Assembly: GCF_041146795.1 (NCBI RefSeq)
Contig: NC_135170.1
Span: 27,922,533-27,986,532, forward strand
Length of the DNA: 64,000 nucleotides
Source: Maylandia zebra
Lineage: Eukaryota; Chordata; Actinopteri; Cichliformes; Cichlidae
Reading direction: 5' to 3'
Shown piece after piece: positions 1 to 15,000 of the stretch. Both the position numbers and the translations under genes were made by a program. Below the pieces are notes generated by a model. That model ran no database searches. It saw nothing but the letters and a program-made list of their open reading frames with translations, and had not been told where the DNA came from. Position 1 is the first letter of the stretch. Each line of letters opens with the position of its first letter.

Positions 1-3000
1 GAGCTGCAGGTGAATGGAAAACTGCAGGAAGGAGAGAGGATACCAGCTGCCCTGTGCCAAACATGTCCAAGTCCAATATTTAACGTCAGTCCACTGAAAA
101 GGGTCTGGTTGACTTCTAGAGGTTTGCTGGTAGAAATGTAAAATGCATTCCAAGGTCCAGGGTACAAATAGAAGAGAAAATTAAAGAGCTACGATTGTCC
201 AGCAGATGCATCCACTTGGTTGTCAGAGCTGCTGTTTGCTGCTGAGGTGCTCAGCCCAGGTACAAGGTGTTGCCTGAAGAGGAAAGGTAAGACTTGAGCG
301 GTGGAGGTGGGCTCACCTTAGCTTTCTTCCCTTCCCCTCCAATCATCTTCCCCTCTTTTCCCAGTCACATGACATCTAAACAGATGTAGGTTTATGGCCT
401 AAAAAAACAAAAAACCTATGATTTGTTTCTCACAGGATTAATAGTATCACCCCATCACTATTTACTGTATTTGTCATCTCTTCTCCAACCACATACATCC
501 TGCAGTCTTTTTCAGACATGCCCCAAACCTCCTCTCACTCTCTCTCGCTCTCTCTGCCTTTCAGGGACAAGTTGCAACATCTTTGGCTCCTGAAATTTCA
601 GTGAGTGAGACGAATGGCAGCTCAGTAAGTAGCAGAGATGTTTATGTTCACTTAGGCGCATACGCTTCAGACAACTAGTTCAACGGTTGTCAGATATAAT
701 AGCAACAAATTACTGTACAGGAGACATAATAAAAGCAGTTGTTCAGTTTTGTGGAATGGAAGTAAATACAACGGTAGCTGAACCTGAATAGCAGGTCTCA
801 GTGTTATTGTTTTTGATTTTCTTCTTCTTTTTTTTTGGCTGTTCCCTTTCAGGGCTCACCACGGTGGATCAGATGCCTCCATGCTGGTTTGAGTTTATTG
901 TTCTTAGTAAATGAATGCTGTTATGTTTTTTTAACAACAGCAAGGATAGCTGTACATCATGCCACTCATCTTACACAGTAGCAGAAGTGCAGCACAAATT
1001 ACTTTTACATGATAAAATAAACTATTTAAATATTCAAATAGATAAACAAAGTTAGTTAAAATGTCTAAAAAAAACCCAATAAAAACAAAGTATTTTTATT
1101 GTGTGCATTTTGCTTTATCCTATACATATTCTATACTCTATATCTTAGACATCTTCTTTTGCAAAATTTGGTCCCGGACAGTGTTTTTTTTGTTTGTTTG
1201 TTTACAACTAATTTACTAATTTACAATTTTGGCAGACTCCCATTATAACTCCTGAAAATCTAATGTAATAATCTCAGTTTCCTGTAGATGACTAAAGATC
1301 AAAAATAATAACTTGTCTCACCTGTGTTTGCTGTACTTTGTATTCTTCTGAGTTTTAAAAAAATGCTAGAAGAAGCCTATTAAGGTAATTTTTCAAACCT
1401 TTATTCTTGCACTCTACTGATGTTTCTTGCATTTATAGTTCACAATACTGCTTTGTTGTATAGCCCATCTTCCATTTGGCTTTCTGTTAGCAGACTGCAG
1501 GTTTCATCCACAGGTGGGTGGGATTTCCCTGCCTAAAATGACCATAGTAGGTATATCGACTCTCGCTGATATCATACAGAGCCAGTGTTTGAAAAAAATG
1601 GTACATAGGTACATTTTAGCATGTTATCTATATAGGTTAGTTAACATTTAAGATGATAAACTTAAAGGTTTACAACTTTTAAAAGCACATCATCAACAGC
1701 TGCATGAATTGGAATAAATTTTATAACACTTCTTTAAATGAATGGTCTCCTGTGGATGTTTGAAATTCTAGCACACTTTAAATGGCAATCATAAGTACTC
1801 TAACTGCTAACTCACTGTGTTAGGGTTACTTGCTTAAGGAAGTAACCAAGCGTCCATAACAAAGGGTATCTACATGCAAGGGTAGGTTTCCCTCATAATA
1901 ACAACACTGTCACTTGTTCACTAAACCAGAATCAAAAATGCCACTTTTCTCACATCTGATAAAATACAAGTTTTAAAGAGGAACCAAATTGTCAAATATA
2001 TCTTTTAAAAAACATTGCATCAGAAGGATATGTCCTTGATAGCAAATCTTTAAAAAGGCAATTTTCTATTTTTGTGTATTTGTATTCTGTCACTTATCCC
2101 CTATAAAAACCCACGTTAGAAGCGAACTAGAGAGACATAAAATCTAAAAATGTTCTGTAGTTACAGCAAAATAGTTTTATCATATCATGTGTTTGGTAAT
2201 GATAATCTTACTTCCACAGCTGTAAAGTATGTAGTCAGTAGTCAAGCCCTGATGGGATTCTTCCATCTCAGATCAAAGCTAACACATCAACACATTAACA
2301 GCCAAGGCACGAAGATTATTAACCCTTTTTTTTTTTTTAAAGCAAGACAGCTGTAGCTTAGTGGTGATGGCTCTCTGATGAGATGATCTCCAGCACTGTC
2401 TGTGAGAATTAAACCCAGGTGTGTCAATTAATCCAAAGTTACACATCACCTAACAACATCTCTTTCTAACTGCTCGTCAGCTCAAACGGTGGTGAAAACA
2501 CTCCGCTGTCAGTGTTGTCACCACAGAGCTGGCGGGCTGAGGTGGCTTTGATCAGCCTGGGATCTCTGCAAGAGGCAGCTGGTCAGAGCTAAGGTGAGTC
2601 ACAGGATGGTCATTCCTATACGTGCTGTGAGGACTGCAAATCCATCACCTGTGTGGCCCTTTCATCTGCACCTGTTCAAACACTAAATTAGGAGGCAGGA
2701 TTAGGGGTTGAGCAATTCGGATGTCTTTACAGCCTGAGTTGTACCTGAAAGCCAGTATTTAGGTGGAGTGTCTTGTCTTGAATTGCAGATAAAAATTGCT
2801 CGTTTTCCCTACATTATGATTCCATAACAAAAACCTAACAACAAGGAAATGTCAGCTAATAAAGCATTTTAGCATCTCTTTAGCAATCAAATCACCCCAA
2901 CCCAAGAAAACAGCACTTCTAACTGCACTATTAATCAGTATGAATGATCTATCGTTTTAAGTGAGCCAACTCAACAATTAACAGGTCTTAGCACTACTTT

Positions 3001-3869
3001 CTACTCATGTGGAAGCGTATGCATGTAGGGATGGGAAAGGACAGACGGCGATTGAGGGAAATAATTTCTTGCGTTTGCAGGGAAAAGGAAAATAGATTAG
3101 AAGTGTCTGGTTTGAGCTGTGGCTAAATAAACACTGTGTGTGGCGGGACTGACGACTGAATAGCCATTCTGTTTGTCCCTGGCACACAGATAGTTACAGG
3201 GATTTCTGGATTGTCTGAAAGTAGACCCCTTTTCCCACCCTCAAACTACTTCTGTTTGTCTGTGCCGGGGTCCTTTAATGCCCATTGATCCAGATAATCA
3301 GGGACAAGATTGGTGAAAAACCAGCGGGGGAGGTTCTGACAGTAGTTGCTCAAAAAGCCTGATAGTGGATAATTGAAGGAGGCATTAAGACAACAATAGT
3401 AATGGCTAATGCCAGCCTGTATTGGAGTTCCAGCTTCTTGAATGACAACACTGGAGATCCACAGCTAAAGTGGCAATCATTGTATTATTAGCAGACCTTC
3501 AAGTGAAGGGACGGACTACACATTATCTGAGATTTTAGTAAGTCACCAGTGGGATGCTCTTCACGTGTCTTTAGCTTGAAATTGGCATGTTTGAGCTTGA
3601 AATTATTCATTGTGAAAGTAAAAAAAAAAAAAAAAGTAAAATCAGTTTTTCGGTCTCAAAGTGAAGTAAAGTGTTTTGTTTCTTCCACTTCAGTCACACT
3701 TGAATTTAAAACCAATCATCAACTCTATCTGAAATAAAGAAGCAGAAAAGTACTATTAGACAAAAATCATTATTCAGATTTGAAATTTGTTTACACCTGA
3801 AAGCCAGTGTGACTGTTATATAGCCATCTGGCAGCAGTGTATATAAATTATGAACACAACATGGATATA
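1..3869. other. Gene-poor AT-rich region downstream of ints1
   Basis: No ORF here shows a recognisable domain. The stretch holds ordinary AT-rich DNA, short homopolymers and one speculative exon at 565-624. In human the gene past the INTS1 3' end is MICALL2; I saw no calponin-homology or LIM coding sequence, so it either lies outside the window or is not here. Confidence 0.5.
565..624 (+). other. Speculative exon of an unknown plus-strand gene
   Basis: A long polypyrimidine tract ending in tgcctttcag precedes a 60-nt segment closed by a near-perfect donor (CTCA/gtaagt). In one frame it is open for 20 codons, reading GQVATSLAPEISVSETNGSS. A second usable donor (TTTCA/gtgagt) lies at 600. No neighbouring exon was found, so this may be chance. 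Confidence 0.2.
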
Positions 3870-4776
3870 CAGTCATGGTACAAACAAAGTCCACCGGCTG
3901 TCTCTTCAAAGTTTCACATATCAGGACATAATATAAAATTATGTAAACCTTACTAGGTCTTAAATTAGGTAAATACAATCCCAGACGAACAACGCTTGAC
4001 ATATTATGCCATGTCACTATTTAACAAAGTCAAAATACAGAAGCAGTGTGTGAAAACTACAGTACAACTCATGAGTCAACAGTTTACAAAAGCACTTCTG
4101 GCAGCAACAACGTTAAGTAATTATTTCGTGTATGACCGAATCGGTCTCTTGCATCATTGTCAACTCTCATTTACAGCGATGCTTGAGTTCATAAAGATAC
4201 GTGGGCACTCACAGCTCTTTTAAGTTCCCACCAAAGCAGTTCAATCCACCCAATTTGGTACAAAAGTCATCTATTGGACAGACAGCCTCAAATTTCACTC
4301 TAGAATACTTTAGTATACAGAGGAGTTGTGTTCATGACCCCTCCACCACCGTGCTTGACAGCTGGATTGAGGTGTTTGTGCTGATTTGCTTAAAGTGCTT
4401 CTTTAAGATCATTGTTAATATACCACCCCCTTAGCATTGTGTTAACATACACCTAAATGTTCCATATCTGCAAAATCCTGCTTTTATAGAAGTGCTCACA
4501 CTTGCTAATGGTCAATTAATCTCTTGCAATTGATTATCAGCACCTGGCTGCTACTTACCTTCCAATGGAACCAGTTTTCAGATACGTCTTCTGCAGTTTG
4601 ACCTAATGTTTGCCAAATACATAATGACACATTGTAATAAGACTTGTTTTGTTGTTCACCTGGAGTTGTACTTATCTAATTTTAAGACCTGTTAAGAACT
4701 AGATAACCTTTCATTATGTCCTGATATGTAAACCCTTAGAACTGGCAGAAGGTGCATCTCCTTTTTACCATGACTT
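3870..4776 (-). mobile_element. Decayed Tc1-like transposon, internally deleted
   Basis: The ends are inverted repeats of roughly 180 bp: CAGTCATGG at 3870 and the reverse complement CCATGACTT ending at 4776, each flanked by TA. Both arms share the blocks acatatcaggacataat and, more diverged, the flanking 100 bp. The interior around 4380-4550 matches, by recollection, the start of a common fish Tc1-like transposase on the minus strand, including the TTAGCATTGTGTTAACA block. The element is only 907 bp and has no long ORF, so it is a non-functional relic. The family assignment rests on memory of fish repeats, not on a search. Confidence 0.7.
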
Positions 4777-7700
4777 TATCACTTTCGGGTTGAGATGGCA
4801 AACATTTTATCAAACAGCTGCTTTTCAGTAGATCCAGTTAAAAATAAGCATAAGGGAAGTCTGAATTGAATATCCAGATTCCTGATAAATCTTTGTCTAT
4901 AATTAATGCTCTTGAATTAGTCAGTTTTGGTCGCCTACAACTCCTCCAAGAAAATACTTAAAGTGTCTATAGCAAGCACATCAGGAAGTTGCAGAGTGAG
5001 TCTGTCTGCAATTTGTTTTTTCTTTAACTTTGTAACCTAAAACAGCTTCTGGCCGCAGCCAAAAACAACATTACAAGAGCTGCGTGACACAGGAGCTGAT
5101 AATTATCTGTAGGTTCAGTTTTCAAGTATATAAATATTAGTGGGGGAAAATAATAATCTCAATACCTCCAAACAAACCTATGTATAAAATAACCTACTGA
5201 AGACATGATAACTCTATTTAAAGCTATTAACAAGACTTTTTTACTGATGAAACTTTTTATATCTTTAAATTTGTTGCACAAAAAAAACACTTTCACTAAG
5301 CTGAAATTTAAATTAAATCACTCAGGCTATTTACCCACTTTTTTCCTTGACAGACATGGCTGAAGTGGATTAACTGTCACGCTCTGCCCTCGTTGTCATA
5401 AGATACCATCTGCTCTAATAGAGATCGTGAACACTGTGCATTATTATTTTTTCTGATCCACTCCAGTGGCACTTTAGCTCATAAAACAAGAGTTCTGCCA
5501 AATGTCATGCGAAGATGGATGATTATCGTCAGCTCCACTGTCATGGGAATTTATCTATCTGGTGTAATTTGCAGGCTGGAACAGCAATGAGCACAGATTC
5601 AATATTTAATGAAAGTATAAGTGAAGCTTAAGGGTTGTCACTTATGCTTCTGCTGTTAATGACGTGTCACATTATCATACTTATCTGATTGGGTCAATTT
5701 TAACTGCAATTACTAGCCTCATTTCTTTTTAATTCATTAAAAATGTTGGATCATTTCAGTTGTCCACCTCTGCAAACACATTGGGAATGTATTGTAATGT
5801 ATTCTCTAGCTTCTATATATTTTAGTGTCAACTGTCAGCACAAACTTAAGTCTAAAATCTATTAATGGGAGCTTGGATTTGTATAATTCAATCAACACAC
5901 CTAAAACATTTTAGTTTAGAGGGGAGAAAAAGTATGATGACTGAGGAAGCCCCCATGGTTGGTGCCTCACTCTCGCTGGTAACAGTATCCCACAGCGAAC
6001 TGGTTGATTGTTTTAGTCCTGGATCACTGGCCATGGGATAAACCTGAGAGCCCAGCCTGCTTTTCATGTCAAAACCTTCAAGGGAAAGCGGCCACAATCC
6101 AAAAGCAATCACACTTGAGACATCAAAGTGCCAGGGAGAAGAGAGGCGAGAGACGGTCCACATTTTTTCCATGCAAGCCAAGTGCAACTCAAGCGTGGAG
6201 TAAAAGGAGATGATCTAAGACGAGGGTGCCATTGAGAGGAAGACGGAGAGCAGACAGATGTGCATGGGCAGGTAGTGGCACATCAGGGCCCCTCCTGCAG
6301 CTGAGAGAAAGACCAAAAGGCCTCCAGTGGTCGGCATTCCTGCTTGCCGCTCATTTACTGTCCACTTTGACATGGACGGGGAAAATCGGTGATTTTTCCA
6401 ACACTTGCATGGTTGGTGCTGGAAGAAATATTAAGACTGTGTATTCAAATTAAAGTGATCTTACATTGAGCAAACCAATTATAGCATTCAAATTGTATAG
6501 TACCAAACAATTACAGCAAAATGTTCTGTAAAAATGAAAACTCCAAGCACTCGTTATGCACAAGTGACTGCTGTTAAAAAAAGAAAAGTGTACCGCAGGT
6601 TGAGATGGAGCTGAAATGTTTTAACCACAACTTAAACCGTTTGGTAGATTAGTCCACCCCCACCCCCACCAAGGTCACGGCCTTAACACAAGAGTGTGTG
6701 TTTTGGGGGCTGGAGACCATATGAGAAGCCTCGGTGTTGGAGCTGCAAATAACCAGGGAGAAATCTGAAATGTGATAAGGAGCACCAACTAGCCACTGTT
6801 GTTTTGCAAGTGGTCATGACTACGAGCCAGAGTTGACGTTCACGGCATTAAATAAGAATAACATTTACTTTTATTCTGAACTCTTTACCCTTAAATCAGC
6901 AGTTAAAGCCGGTGCCAAAATACATTTAGTGCATAATTACTTTCTGCAGTAGATTTGGTTTTTTGAAAGGATTCTTTATTTTACCATGAAGCAAAATGTT
7001 AACTGTGATCACGCAAACATTTAGCTCTCTGCAGCTGCCTTTGAGTGGATCTGGATTGGTATGATGAATAAAGACAGAGGTTGTTAACTTGTCAGTGGTC
7101 CATCAGGCTATTCAGCAATAGGCTTGGCCCCCCGCTCTCCCTCCCACCACTTCCTCGTTCGCTGTCACTCATCTCTGTTCCGCCTCACTGCTGTCCAGCC
7201 AATGGGATGCTGGCGCCGGACCAAGAGCCCAAGCTGCTTGGACTTGTGTAGTCTGTTGACTGATAACCATAAACAGAATTTTTGGCGAGTTACAGGACAC
7301 CTTACAGGTGCAATTAACATATCACACAGCAAGTATGGTGCACGATATATATTTTCAAAACGTTTAAAATTTGAATTATGAACATCATTGTTGTCACAAG
7401 TCACCCTGTGACAGTCCCCCAATACGTTTTTATAGCACTTTGTCCAACAGTTTTGTTATTGTTGGTTTTTTTTATAAGAAAAAACACATTATTTTGATCT
7501 GAAGAAAACCTGCTTCCAGCTGCCAGGCCCATATATCTCAATGGGTGACTGAACATTTCTGAATGACAGATTCCACTGACCCACCAGTGTGGGCATGTCT
7601 TACCATCACTGATGATCCTCAACCGTGCTGCGACTGCATCTCCACGTCCTCCTATGTAACAAAACACCAGGAGCACTCTACGTTGTAAAACGGCCTACCC

Positions 7701-8899
7701 ACATCACATCTTCAAAGAAGCCTTTGGTCTGTGTGATTGAACAATTACCACCATGGTTAATTTACCATAAATGTGGACGTCCACTTTGCTAGTTTACCGG
7801 CATGCCTGCACATTGTTTAACTTATCCCTTTGACTCCATCAAGAGGTTTCCAGATGAAGTCACTGGCACTGGGCAAAACAACTCACACTTTCATGGCAAA
7901 ATGGTTTCCATCACAGCATGTGCATCACGCCTTTAATTTGTCTGTTACACCCCAGTGAAGAGCAAGCGTACATGTGACAGCTGTTTCCAGTTTTATCAGG
8001 ATCCAAGAAATATTGGAATGAAATGAATCCTTACAGCATGAATTTTTCCTCAGTTCAATCTTTTTTTTGAGGTGCTAAAATATTATTTTGAAAGCTAATA
8101 ATGGGTTCTTGTGAAATTTCTGTTGCTACATTTTGAACTTTAAACTGCTTTCCATATTAAGTTCCATCAAAGTGTCTCCACTGAGCTTCCAAACTACTGA
8201 AATATTACACTCCTCACATCCTGTCAGGTTGAGTTGAATGAAAAATAAAAAAGTGGCATTTTCCAAAAGTTATTTTATTAAGTTCACAATAAGGTTGCTT
8301 CCAAATGGTGCGCAGGTTTGAAAGGAATTCACAGCACTGTTTAAACAGTTACACTTTTTCGTTTCTTAGTTTTAATGATTCACAAGCTCTTCGAACATTT
8401 TAATAACTAGTTAATAAATGAAAGCTCTTCTTGAAACCAACTAATACAGTCAAGAAAATAAGTTAAACTCTTAATTTCAAATTCTGGAAATTCAAAAATT
8501 CAAAGAAGGACTTCATTTTCAAAACTATTAAAAGTGTGAAGCCAAAAAACCCTTTTTTTTTTCATGAAGCGTTGAAATAGTGCATCTGTAAATAATTTAA
8601 TAACTTCAGAAATGCAAAAGTTTCTCTCCAAATTACACCCCAAATTATGAAATATGAATTCCTATATTATATTTATTTTTCATTATCTTCTGTTGAGAAT
8701 TTCTTCAACGTTATCCGCTCTGCTGTCTCCAACTAATATTCCTATATAATAATATGACCTTTTGATGTTCCATTTAACTTTATTGTTGAAGTAATCGAAC
8801 CAAGTTAAATAATCCATATCTATTCAAATGTAGCACAGTAATACCTGTTCCATTATTACAATTACGCTGATTTTACCATTTTAATTATATTATTTTCAT
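4777..8899. other. Intergenic sequence, nothing recognisable
   Basis: I see no gene with recognisable coding content. A locally GC-rich patch at 7120-7250 includes a CCAAT box (ccagccaatggg, about 7195-7206), but no exon could be tied to it. Short ORFs of 70-100 codons are within chance expectation. Confidence 0.45.
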
Positions 8900-8905
8900 T
8901 TTATT
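8900..8905 (-). terminator. ints1: Candidate ints1 poly(A) signal
   Basis: AATAAA on the minus strand, about 155 nt after the ints1 stop codon and the first canonical hexamer downstream of it. A short 3' UTR would suit ints1. The 9059-8906 stretch would then be its 3' UTR. Confidence 0.45.
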
Positions 8906-9059
8906 CAATGGGATTTTTTATGCATTTCTTGAAGTTAATAAATTATCCTGAAATTACTGAACTGAACTTAAGGGATTGAAAAAACATAATATCAAGGTGT
9001 GGAACGCAAAGAATGACTGACAGCATTTTTAGTCAGACGTGGAGTCAAACACTTTATCG

Positions 9060-12000
9060 TTAGGTTGTTGCTTCCATGTGAAGGACTTTCATGGACTCTG
9101 AGATCATTGAACTGGTGTCGATTTGTCCGTAGATACCCACCAAAAACGCCTTGTAGAGCAAGATGTCTGCATGTTCTGGAGAGGGAGGGGGGAAAAGAGA
9201 ACACGGCATCATTCAGCTACAAATGTGCGACAAAGACCTTTGTTAACCTAAGACCCAAACTCTTCCACGGCATGCATTTTTAATTTCTCTTTGATATTTG
9301 GGCATATTGGGGCCCGATGAATGTAAAAACAAAGAATTACCTGATTTTTTTTTTTTTTTACCTTATTTTTGTTTTTATAAAAAATGAGAGCCACATATGA
9401 GGATATTCGTTTAAAATTTTGATAGAACAGTAGCAGTATGATGTCCTCGTAAATGGTTATCAGGCCCTTGTGGAGTAAAATTGAGTATTTTGGTCTAAAT
9501 AACCCAAAATGCGATGTCCACATATGTGGACGCCAAGTCCTAGGAGGTTAAATCACTTAAAATATTTAAAAATACACAATTTACAAAATGTTTAATATGT
9601 GGTTCGTTTGACCAGAATACCAGCGCAGGACTCACAGAAGTGTCTTCTTACCTTGACAGAGAAGCACATATTCCGGAAGATTCCTTAAAGCAGTCTGCAC
9701 CACGTCAAAGTTGCCACTACCCATGCAATACATGAAAGTTGGCAGGAAGTCTGTTGCCAGGCTACAACACAAGAAACACACACTCTTATGTAAGCAATCA
9801 GAAATTATATAAATATATGAACTAAAGAACAATGACAGATAGAGATCAACATATTTTTTCATGACTATTGGCCTTTTTCCTCCTCTCAGTTATTGCCACA
9901 CATTTTCTTTTGCTATCAGCATGTTTTCCTTTGAGTGGTTTGTCCTGAAATGCTTTGAACCTACCATGGATTATTCTGAATGCAGCGTAGGGCGAGACTG
10001 AAGGCCATGTTCCGACACAACTCCTCAGGCGAAGTCATGAGCCTCTGCAGATCATTCTACCAACAGAAACACAAGGTGGTGATTGACGTGTTTCACACTG
10101 AGACACTGCACTTGACCTTTTTTGTGTCCATTTTCTGTGACTCACAATGAAGTACTGTATGATCTCTGGGCTCCTCCTTGACTTCTCATCCACCTCTGTC
10201 AACACCTCCAACACATCTATAGCAGTTAAGGGGGAGAGAAAAAAATGAGTGTATTACTCACTATAGGTATTAAAACACTACATTACTCAGTATGTTGTAG
10301 GACATAGAGGAGAGAAGTTACCCTCGACTGCCTCTCCCTTTGACATCTTTTTCAGGTACATTGTCATGTCTGCAGCGCTCAGTAAAAATGAGGCCGATAT
10401 GTTGACTAAGGGCAGAGAACCTGCAGCCAAGTCGTCTGGTAAAGAGAAAAAAAATGAGATTAAAGAATTCACGCTTTTGTGGAAACCACAGTTTGCATAG
10501 AGAAATTACAAAAGATGCTCTCAAAGTGTATCACTGAAAACGTAGCAATGTATTCAGATATACAGTATGCCAGCAGGCACAAGGTGATCACTTGTAGCTT
10601 TAGTGTAATTACACATGAGGATCAAATGTGGACAACAGCAACTCTTACCATCTCTCTCTTCTGTAGATACCTCTGCAGAAGAGCTTTTTACAGGCAAAGT
10701 GAGTCCAGCTAGGAGAGATTTCAGCTGGACCAAATCTGGATTTTCTGCACACAAACTCCTGAAACGAGAACAGAAAAATTTGCCAAGTCTTTCTGCAGAC
10801 TTTTTTTTAAGGTGTTTACCCATCAGGAATGCTTTCTAAAGTTACTGCTGCCACTTACTGTAAGATGTCAGAGTGCTTCTGTAGATAAGGAATGGCTGCT
10901 GCTCCGTCGTGTGTAATGTACTTCTGTGTAAACTGAAGAAACTTGTTAATGAAGACCAACGGCGAACGTGTCCTCTGGAAATTCTACAAGGCAAGAGAGA
11001 GGCACAAACATAAAAAAGACACTATTAAAATCTTATTTGTAGCTCCTTTTGGTAGGATCCCGATACTAAATCCCCTAAAGAAGATTTGGAAACGTGGAGC
11101 TACCCACCTGAAGGACCTTCATAAAAGACAGAAGGCAGTCTTGAAGCGCCCTCTGGTGATCACTGTGGAAAACAAGTGGCTGCAGAAGCTCCAGAATAGC
11201 GAGTACATTGCTGAAGAATGTCATGTGGTTTTGCTGGCGAAACTCCTGCATGTTTAGGTGCATGCGACCGTGTAGGAGGCCTGCAATCATGGGCAGGTGT
11301 CTGGAAGGTCAAAAGAAACAAAAGCGCATCAGTAATCAGCTTAAACACAACACACACATCTATAGTGGTGGATAATTTACAAGCTCATGCAACAAAAAAC
11401 GGCATCATAGTTTAGTCTTTCTTTTTCACCTGAGTAACAGTACAGGGTGCGATACAGCCAACTTCCTGCAAGCGAGGTTGGCATCAGACACGCGGCTCTC
11501 GGCAGACTTTGAGTCTCCTATATCAGCAAGCAGTGTGACCAGGCGATGCACCAGGACATCAAGCTGAGAAACATAACATTTGGCAGTAAGTGGTATGTAG
11601 TAGTGAAATTGTGATTTTAAGAATTCAGAAAACATTATTTATTAGGTAGACAGAGACAAAATATTTTACAAAAACACAATTCAGCATTATGAGAACTTTT
11701 AGTGGGGACATCAGAGATGGTTTAACCATTAAGCAAAGCTGCAAGTTACGATGTGTGACCCGTTTCTAATACACAACATCATGATATTGCTATAACTAAT
11801 TGTAGCACTGAATAAAGGGAAATAAGAATAATTACATTTAAAGACACAATCAAATCACTCAATTACTTGTATTTAGTAAGAACTATACCATTCAGTCTAC
11901 AGTAACATCTTGTTGCAAAGCTGGATCATTATTGGATCCTGGCATGTTGATGTTGTTTATACTTATAGTCCACCTTTACGTCGTTGGATACAAAAAAATA

Positions 12001-15000
12001 CACGAGGAGCCTACACAAGATTAGGCAAGAAGTTCTATAACAGAGGGAAGACATCTTTACCTTGCAGCTGCTGCCATCTGCTGCCCCGCCGCTGCTGAAC
12101 GTGCTTTCAGGCAGGGCAACGTGCTGGATGACCTCAGGGAAGTGCAGATAGATCTGTAGCAGCAGGTTCTGGCACCTCTTACTCATTGCACTGAAAGCCA
12201 AAATAAACAAAACACTAAGTATGCTATATGTTATGGTTCCACCATGAAAAGTTTCTTTGGGAGGCGGGGGGAAGACACCATTAATGCATTATTGGCTTAG
12301 AACAGTTCAGTTGTCCATCCTAAAGCTCCAAACTTAGCGAGAAAATAATCAAGAGTTTAATCCCTCATGTTATGGAGTTGTGTCACTTGGACCTTTTTAT
12401 TTGACAGTAAATGGACGCTTACTTTTTGTGCAGTCACAGAACACTTGTCACAGCTTTTCTGCTCAAGCGAGCAAGAGTCCCACTGACTTTATAATGTAAC
12501 TTTTATCAAATTCACCCAAACTAATCTTTTTGCAAGTGATTATACACCGAGCTGACGTGACACCAGTTTAAGGAACACGATATAGTAGTTCCCTATTATT
12601 TATGTCTGTAGGCAACAACAATTAACATATATTAACACAAGCTATTGACATGAATAGCTTGATGCAATTCAGAGGTATTCACCTTCGAGTCAATGCAGTT
12701 TTATAAAATCCTCTTACTTGCTAAGGCTCTTGTCAGGCTCAAATGATGCACTTCTACTAAATGAGCAGTTTATTACAGCTATGCATTAAGCAAATCAGAG
12801 CGACCTTGACCAAGAGTAAAACATCGGCTCACTGTTCAATAGTTTCTGTGTAATTGGAATAAACACCAGCTTATCTGTCAGCAAGCTCTCGCAAGAAGAA
12901 TGCTTAACATACAATCAAGTATTTACTCGACACAAGGCCGAAACCCTCTACTTTCAACATGTTTTTATCCCGCCATATTTTCACTAGCAACCATTTCACC
13001 AAACAGCTTAACTGCACTTAAATTACTGTAATTCTGAAGCTAATTTTCCTTGACCTTGGCCAAAGTTTCCTCATTAAAGTGGTTTAATAACCAGAGACAT
13101 ATTCATGAAAGGAGGGTTTGCCTCCACAAAGAGTTGCACCCTGATCTCTGACAGCTAAGTCAGTGCAGGAATTCACAACACAGGCAAGTTTAGAGCTTCA
13201 GCCTTAATCCTCTTGCCTTCATTATAATACACTGAGCTTTTAAAGAGATCACAGTACAGACGACTTCTGCTGGTTTTAATTTCACACCAATAGACCTAAT
13301 TATCAAGTTTTCCCTGGTCCACAGCATTGTGGCTGACAGAGGAAGTCTGAAAAGTTCATCTGCACTGAGAAGGAAAATCTGGTGCGATTTACCCCAAGTT
13401 TATCAGCACAGCATAAGAAGGAAAAAATGACTTTCAGTATTGGGGCCAATTAGTGTGATCAATACAATGTGTCACAATAAGATTAATTGACTACTATGGT
13501 AAAATATCCACAACTAAATGCAATAAACATATGTGTTACCAACTAAGAATGGATAAAGAAAAAATCAATCTGAAAAAAAAAACCCCAAAAAGATGAAGAA
13601 ACAGAGGAGGCGTTGCCGATAAATACAGCAAATTTTTAAATAATATAAACCTTACCTGTCCTCCCATTTTTTTGAGCAGTTGATGAGGTACTCTGATACT
13701 TTCTTGATGTCTTCTAAATTTCCATTACAGTACGAGTGAAGGAGGGGCAGTCTGGATTGGATGAGGGAGCAGGGGGCCTGGTCCACACTGTTTTTGTCAT
13801 CCTGGAGTGTGTCGTGGCTGTTAAGCTCTGATTCTGACAATATCAGGTCCATCAGGCTAATGAGCTCCTCTGAACTGAGCCGGAGAACAAACTTTTCGGT
13901 TTTCTTCTAAAAAGACCAAAAGGAGAGCACCAGTCACCAACATCAGCAGAAAAGAAATAAGAAAAAAAAGGTGGTAACTATGAAAGCTTTTGATCCTACT
14001 TGAGGGATCTTCTGGTCACGTCCTTGCCAGATACGAGGAATGTGGCTGCACGCCCACAAGAAATCCAGAGCAGAGGATGGGTCCAGTCTAATAAAAGCAG
14101 CAAAGTGAAATTTTGAATTCTCTACACATAGGATAATCCTCAATAAAACCTCAAGACTGTGGCAGACAAAGGTTGTGATAAAACTACATACTTGTAGTCT
14201 CTGCGCTTGCTGAGAAGAGCACTGATACACTGGAGCAGAGTGGACCAGTTTGACTGATGTGTAAGCAAGGCCAAAAGATAAGGTCTGTAAGCTGGGGTCC
14301 CTCGTGCCTGAAACAGATAAACAGTAAGAAAGGATGCATCGCTAATGCCAAGCAAACACCTTCTCTGGTGTGATAAGCCAAGAACACTATCTGCACACAA
14401 GCCTTATCTTACCTTGTTGAGGGCAAACAGCAGCTTCTGTTGAAGGTCTGGACACACTGAAGTAACCTCAGGGTCAAGACGCTCCAGCCAATCAACCAGA
14501 AGCCCAGAGCTAAGTCCTGACTTTGTCACCTCTGAGCCACTGCCAAAGATCAAACCAAAGGATTAGTTTATACAAATGTAACTCAGCATCTGTTAACTAC
14601 TAACAGGAGAGCTAAGGCACATCAATAATAATATTTAGTGTTAACAAAGTTGTACTGGTCAATTAGAAACAACAAACCAATTTTGAAGTTGTTACATGGA
14701 ACCTGTCTTTGTCACCTTTAATTATCATTTTAGCCTCAATAATGACAACAAAGCTTTTAGAGCTACATCCCTTTTCTGACAATTTACAGAGAGCATCCAA
14801 TAGTGCTATTACTCCCTCTACTTGTACTCCTATCAGAAAATATATAACACAGTAAGCAACTTCTCAGTGGCAGAACTGATTACAGATGTCTTTGATGTCC
14901 ATAGCACGTGCATCTGAAAAGCCACCACAAAGCTGAAAAGCTAATTCAACGTTAAAATCCAAATGGAGTTTAAAGTATAAGGCCACAGGCAGCAGGCGCT

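Noticed and set aside
2520..2594. Exon-like stretch ending in AAG/gtgagt
   Set aside because: The donor is strong but all frames carry stops or lack a clear acceptor; no partner exon.
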